Assembly: GCA_017383325.1 (NCBI GenBank) | Contig: JAFNYG010000061.1 | Coordinates: 1 to 38,939, forward strand | Direction of reading: 5' to 3' | Source: Alphaproteobacteria bacterium | Lineage (GTDB): Bacteria; Pseudomonadota; Alphaproteobacteria; Rs-D84 | DNA length: 38,939 nucleotides | Shown: piece by piece, positions 36,522-38,939 of the stretch | Layout: each line of letters opens with the position of its first letter | Position numbering within the stretch: the stretch's first letter is position 1 | Notes under the pieces: generated by a model | The model's database searches: none | Told to the model about the DNA's origin: nothing | Seen by the model: the letters and a program-made list of their open reading frames with translations, nothing else | Translations under genes and position numbers: made by a program

Positions 36522-37091
36522 ATGAAATTTAAGTTATTATATTTTGGTGACATTTTAATCAATCCTAAAAAGCGGGCCCAGCATATCGCAGACATCCGCA
36601 TGCAGTTTCACCCACAACTAAAAAAGCTGGTTGAACACAGCCCATGGAACAACCTGACCCAGTACATGGTCCCGAATCCAACAAAAAGTCCCGTAACCAC
36701 CCGTCACATTGGTGGCATTGATTGGAATCCGATTATTACACCTAATTTAAAACTGATTGCTGAACTGGACATACAAATGTTGCACCCAGAAATTGTTGGG
36801 GTCCCACGTTCCGACATTGACAACCGTGTAAAAACAATTCTGGACGGCCTGCGTTGTCCACAAAACGAACACGAAATTGGCGCAAACACACCACGCGACA
36901 TTGGACCGATTTACACATTGCTGGACGACGACCATTTAATAACACGACTGTCCGTCAATACCAGCCACCTGCTGGATTCCGAAATATTTGCCGAACACGC
37001 AATGCGCACACCAGATTCAGTATTCATGATGATTGACGTCAATGTTCGTGTTGCCGAAGGCACCCTGGAAAACCTGCCATTTATGGTATAA
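36522..37091 (+). CDS. RusA-like Holliday-junction nuclease
   Basis: 189 residues. The core SDIDNRVKTILDGLR matches the RusA motif D-x-D-N-x-x-K-x-x-x-D-x-L, and LLDDDHLITRL matches the second acidic motif D-D-x-x-I. RusA enzymes cut four-way DNA junctions and are usually phage-borne. Here the gene is alone among housekeeping genes, and is longer than phage RusA (~120 residues), with N- and C-terminal extensions. AAGGGG precedes the ATG by about 7 bases. A terminator follows. The call rests on two motifs. Confidence 0.6.
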   Translation: MKFKLLYFGDILINPKKRAQHIADIRMQFHPQLKKLVEHSPWNNLTQYMVPNPTKSPVTTRHIGGIDWNPIITPNLKLIAELDIQMLHPEIVGVPRSDIDNRVKTILDGLRCPQNEHEIGANTPRDIGPIYTLLDDDHLITRLSVNTSHLLDSEIFAEHAMRTPDSVFMMIDVNVRVAEGTLENLPFMV

Positions 37092-37093
37092 AC

Positions 37094-37116
37094 AATCCCC
37101 CAAACGGGGGATTTTT
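37094..37116. terminator. Bidirectional terminator
   Basis: AATCCCCC pairs with GGGGGATT plus Ts, between the RusA-like gene and the convergent tsaE. Confidence 0.8.
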
Positions 37117-37142
37117 ACACATCCATTGAAACACAACGAATT

Positions 37143-37541
37143 TTATTTAACACGAACAACGCGCCCATCACCATGCGCGGCGATATATACATGAATTGTA
37201 TCATCTGGCAATAAATCGTTGGCGATTTCAGGCCATTCAATCAGCGTTATATCATTTTGAATCGCATGCCCCAGCCCAATCTCAACCAATTCCGACGCAT
37301 CTTCGACCCGATACAAATCAAAGTGTGAAATTCCATCATACGATTGCACAATTGTAAATGTCGGACTGGGGACAACCGTATCCGCCCCACGCTGTGTTTT
37401 AATAACACTGCGCGCAATTTCAGACTTCCCCATTCCCAAATCCCCGTGCAACGCAACAACACACGGCGCAACCAGCGTTTGCGCAAAATCCCGCGCCCAC
37501 GCCCGCATTTGTTCAACATTTTCTAAAAAATATTCTTTCAT
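37143..37541 (-). CDS. tsaE: tRNA t6A biosynthesis ATPase TsaE
   Basis: 132 residues. Walker A GDLGMGKSE (about 34-42), SPTFTIVQSY, HFDLYR and the catalytic-site EWPE (IEWPEIA) define TsaE, which works with TsaB and TsaD to make t6A37 on ANN-decoding tRNAs. The family normally has GAGKTT in the P-loop; here Thr is replaced by Ser, a conservative change. Start overlaps the stop of the upstream 80-residue gene as ATGA. AAGGGG lies before it. Confidence 0.93.
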   Translation of the reverse strand: MKEYFLENVEQMRAWARDFAQTLVAPCVVALHGDLGMGKSEIARSVIKTQRGADTVVPSPTFTIVQSYDGISHFDLYRVEDASELVEIGLGHAIQNDITLIEWPEIANDLLPDDTIHVYIAAHGDGRVVRVK

Positions 37542-37780
37542 AATCCCCTTCCTTGATTCAACACATGAACAACCGGTCTGTAATCAGGCGCCTTTATATT
37601 TTTCTGTCCCTGCTTTATTTGATTCAAAGCATTTTGCGCATCACCAATTAATTTATACGGATATCTAATTCTAAAAATACTGTTTTCACGTTGCACCAAC
37701 ACCTCTACTGCATACCAATTTGCATACAGTTGCGAAATATAAATCCCATTTATAGCAATTATTTCATTTACATTAATCAT
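37538..37780 (-). CDS. Uncharacterised 80-residue protein between uvrB and tsaE
   Basis: No family recognised. It begins MINVNEIIAINGIYISQLY and has a beta-rich pattern (WYAVEVLVQRENSIFRIRY), no signal peptide. GTAGGTG precedes the ATG. It overlaps tsaE by 4 bases (ATGA) and starts 7 bases after the uvrB stop, so it is the middle gene of a three-gene operon. Confidence 0.72.
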   Translation of the reverse strand: MINVNEIIAINGIYISQLYANWYAVEVLVQRENSIFRIRYPYKLIGDAQNALNQIKQGQKNIKAPDYRPVVHVLNQGRGL

Positions 37781-37787
37781 GTTTCAC

Positions 37788-38939
37788 CTACTCTACCAAC
37801 AACAGGTCATCTTCCAGTTTATGAATCTGGTCACGAATTTCTGCGGCCAATTCAAATTCTAAATCTTCTGCGGCACGGTGCATCTGCTGGGTCAGTTTTT
37901 TAATATCACGACGTATCGAATCTGCATCCATCACCCCACCCGATTTATCATAGACAAATCTGCGTGACTTGTCTGTTTTTTCTTGTTTTTCACCGACCTC
38001 GGCAAATATTGCCTTGGTCACAGTTTTTGGCACAATTCCATGGGCTGTATTATACGCCATTTGTTTTTCGCGACGACGTGCCGTTTCATCCAGCGCACTT
38101 TTCATAGAATCCGTAATTTTATCCGCATACAAAATCACACGCCCATTTGCATTACGCGCCGCCCGGCCGATTGTCTGAATCAGCGACCGCGTCGAACGCA
38201 AGAACCCTTCTTTGTCTGCATCCATAATGGCCACCAATTCGCATTCTGGCACATCCAGCCCTTCGCGCAACAAATTAATTCCAACCAAAACATCAAATTT
38301 CCCCATACGCAATTCGCGCAACAGCTCTATACGTTCCAGCGTTTCTATATCACTGTGCAAATACTTTGCCCTGACATTATTTTCATTCAGATAATCTGTC
38401 AATTGTTCTGCCATTTTTTTGGTCAGTGTTGTCACCAACACACGACCGGACACATTTTTCACAGTATCCAGCAAATCATCAACCTGATGTTCCGTTGGTC
38501 GTACTTCGCATATCGGATCTAATAAACCAGTGGGGCGAATAACCTGTTCAGACACAACCCCACCGGCCTGCCCCATTTCCCAATCCGCAGGCGTTGCCGA
38601 TACAAATATGGTCTGGGGGCGCAGACTGTCCCATTCATCAAATGTCAACGGCCGATTATCAACACATGCCGGCAATCGAAATCCATATTGCGACAAAGTT
38701 TCTTTACGTGCACGGTCACCGCGGCTCATTGCGCCGATTTGCGGCACGGTCACATGACTTTCATCAATAAATAAAATCGCATCTTTTGGTAAATATTCGA
38801 ACAATGTTGGCGGTGGCTGTCCGGGCAACCGTCCCGATAAATACCGCGAATAATTTTCCACCCCGCGACAGGTCCCCGTACTTTCCATCATTTCAATATC
38901 AAAATTCACACGTTCCCGCAGACGTTGTTCTTCTATGTA
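37788..38939 (-). CDS. uvrB: Excinuclease ABC subunit B, 5' end outside window
   Basis: The C-terminal 383 residues are present; the frame is open to the window edge. Helicase motifs seen include [48 protein letters not shown] and QTIGRAARN. The C-terminal UVR domain ([20 protein letters not shown]) that binds UvrC is intact. UvrB loads at lesions with UvrA and is central to nucleotide-excision repair. It is followed by the 80-residue gene and tsaE. Confidence 0.97.
   Translation of the reverse strand, partial: YIEEQRLRERVNFDIEMMESTGTCRGVENYSRYLSGRLPGQPPPTLFEYLPKDAILFIDESHVTVPQIGAMSRGDRARKETLSQYGFRLPACVDNRPLTFDEWDSLRPQTIFVSATPADWEMGQAGGVVSEQVIRPTGLLDPICEVRPTEHQVDDLLDTVKNVSGRVLVTTLTKKMAEQLTDYLNENNVRAKYLHSDIETLERIELLRELRMGKFDVLVGINLLREGLDVPECELVAIMDADKEGFLRSTRSLIQTIGRAARNANGRVILYADKITDSMKSALDETARRREKQMAYNTAHGIVPKTVTKAIFAEVGEKQEKTDKSRRFVYDKSGGVMDADSIRRDIKKLTQQMHRAAEDLEFELAAEIRDQIHKLEDDLLLVE

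Overview
This 38.9-kb window looks like chromosomal backbone of a low-GC, probably host- or gut-associated alphaproteobacterium. The lineage call is inference from gene content: a non-discriminating-type AspRS, a CarD-family regulator, Lol lipoprotein sorting, both GyrB and ParE, and an FtsK/FtsQ/FtsA division block. TAA, TGA and TAG all serve as stop codons. I saw no CRISPR array, insertion sequence, transposase, integrase or prophage block.

Layout. 1-276 is the start of an HD-domain gene cut by the window edge. 277-942 is non-coding apart from tRNA-Gln(UUG); it carries a duplicated tRNA-end/terminator module and a possible small RNA. 943-2712 is aspS, preceded by what looks like a T-box riboswitch, the most surprising element here. 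2984-5405 holds an acyl-CoA-ligase-like gene divergent from xthA. 5429-10245 is a division block read leftward: ftsK, ftsQ, then one ORF fusing FtsA to a complete ribulose-phosphate 3-epimerase. 10323-13633 has a small unknown gene, typA and two small secreted Cys-rich proteins. 13735-17280 is a 746-residue secreted Cys-rich protein and dnaJ. 17416-21962 has parE, an unknown gene and two glycosyltransferase genes. 22024-25005 is recA, a 12-TM transporter and a CarD regulator.

25121-31636 appears to be one leftward envelope operon of nine reading frames: a small protein, a secretin-like lipoprotein, LolC-type permease, a reading frame split by an in-frame TAG, LolD, then four exported or membrane-anchored proteins, three of which are Cys-rich or share repeats. 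It starts at a promoter that overlaps a divergent lipoprotein promoter and ends at a clear terminator near 25.1 kb.

32277-38939 is mostly DNA maintenance: ung, an HhH-GPD glycosylase, a small coiled-coil gene and gyrB in one leftward unit; a divergent RusA-like nuclease; then tsaE, a small unknown gene and the 3' part of uvrB. With recA and xthA, the window is rich in base-excision, nucleotide-excision and recombination repair.

Promoters are mostly recognisable sigma70-type (TATAAT boxes), and several genes (ftsQ, parE, the transporter, a lipoprotein) have the -10 box only 7-10 bases before the ATG, suggesting leaderless transcripts. All functional calls come from reading motifs; no database search was run.
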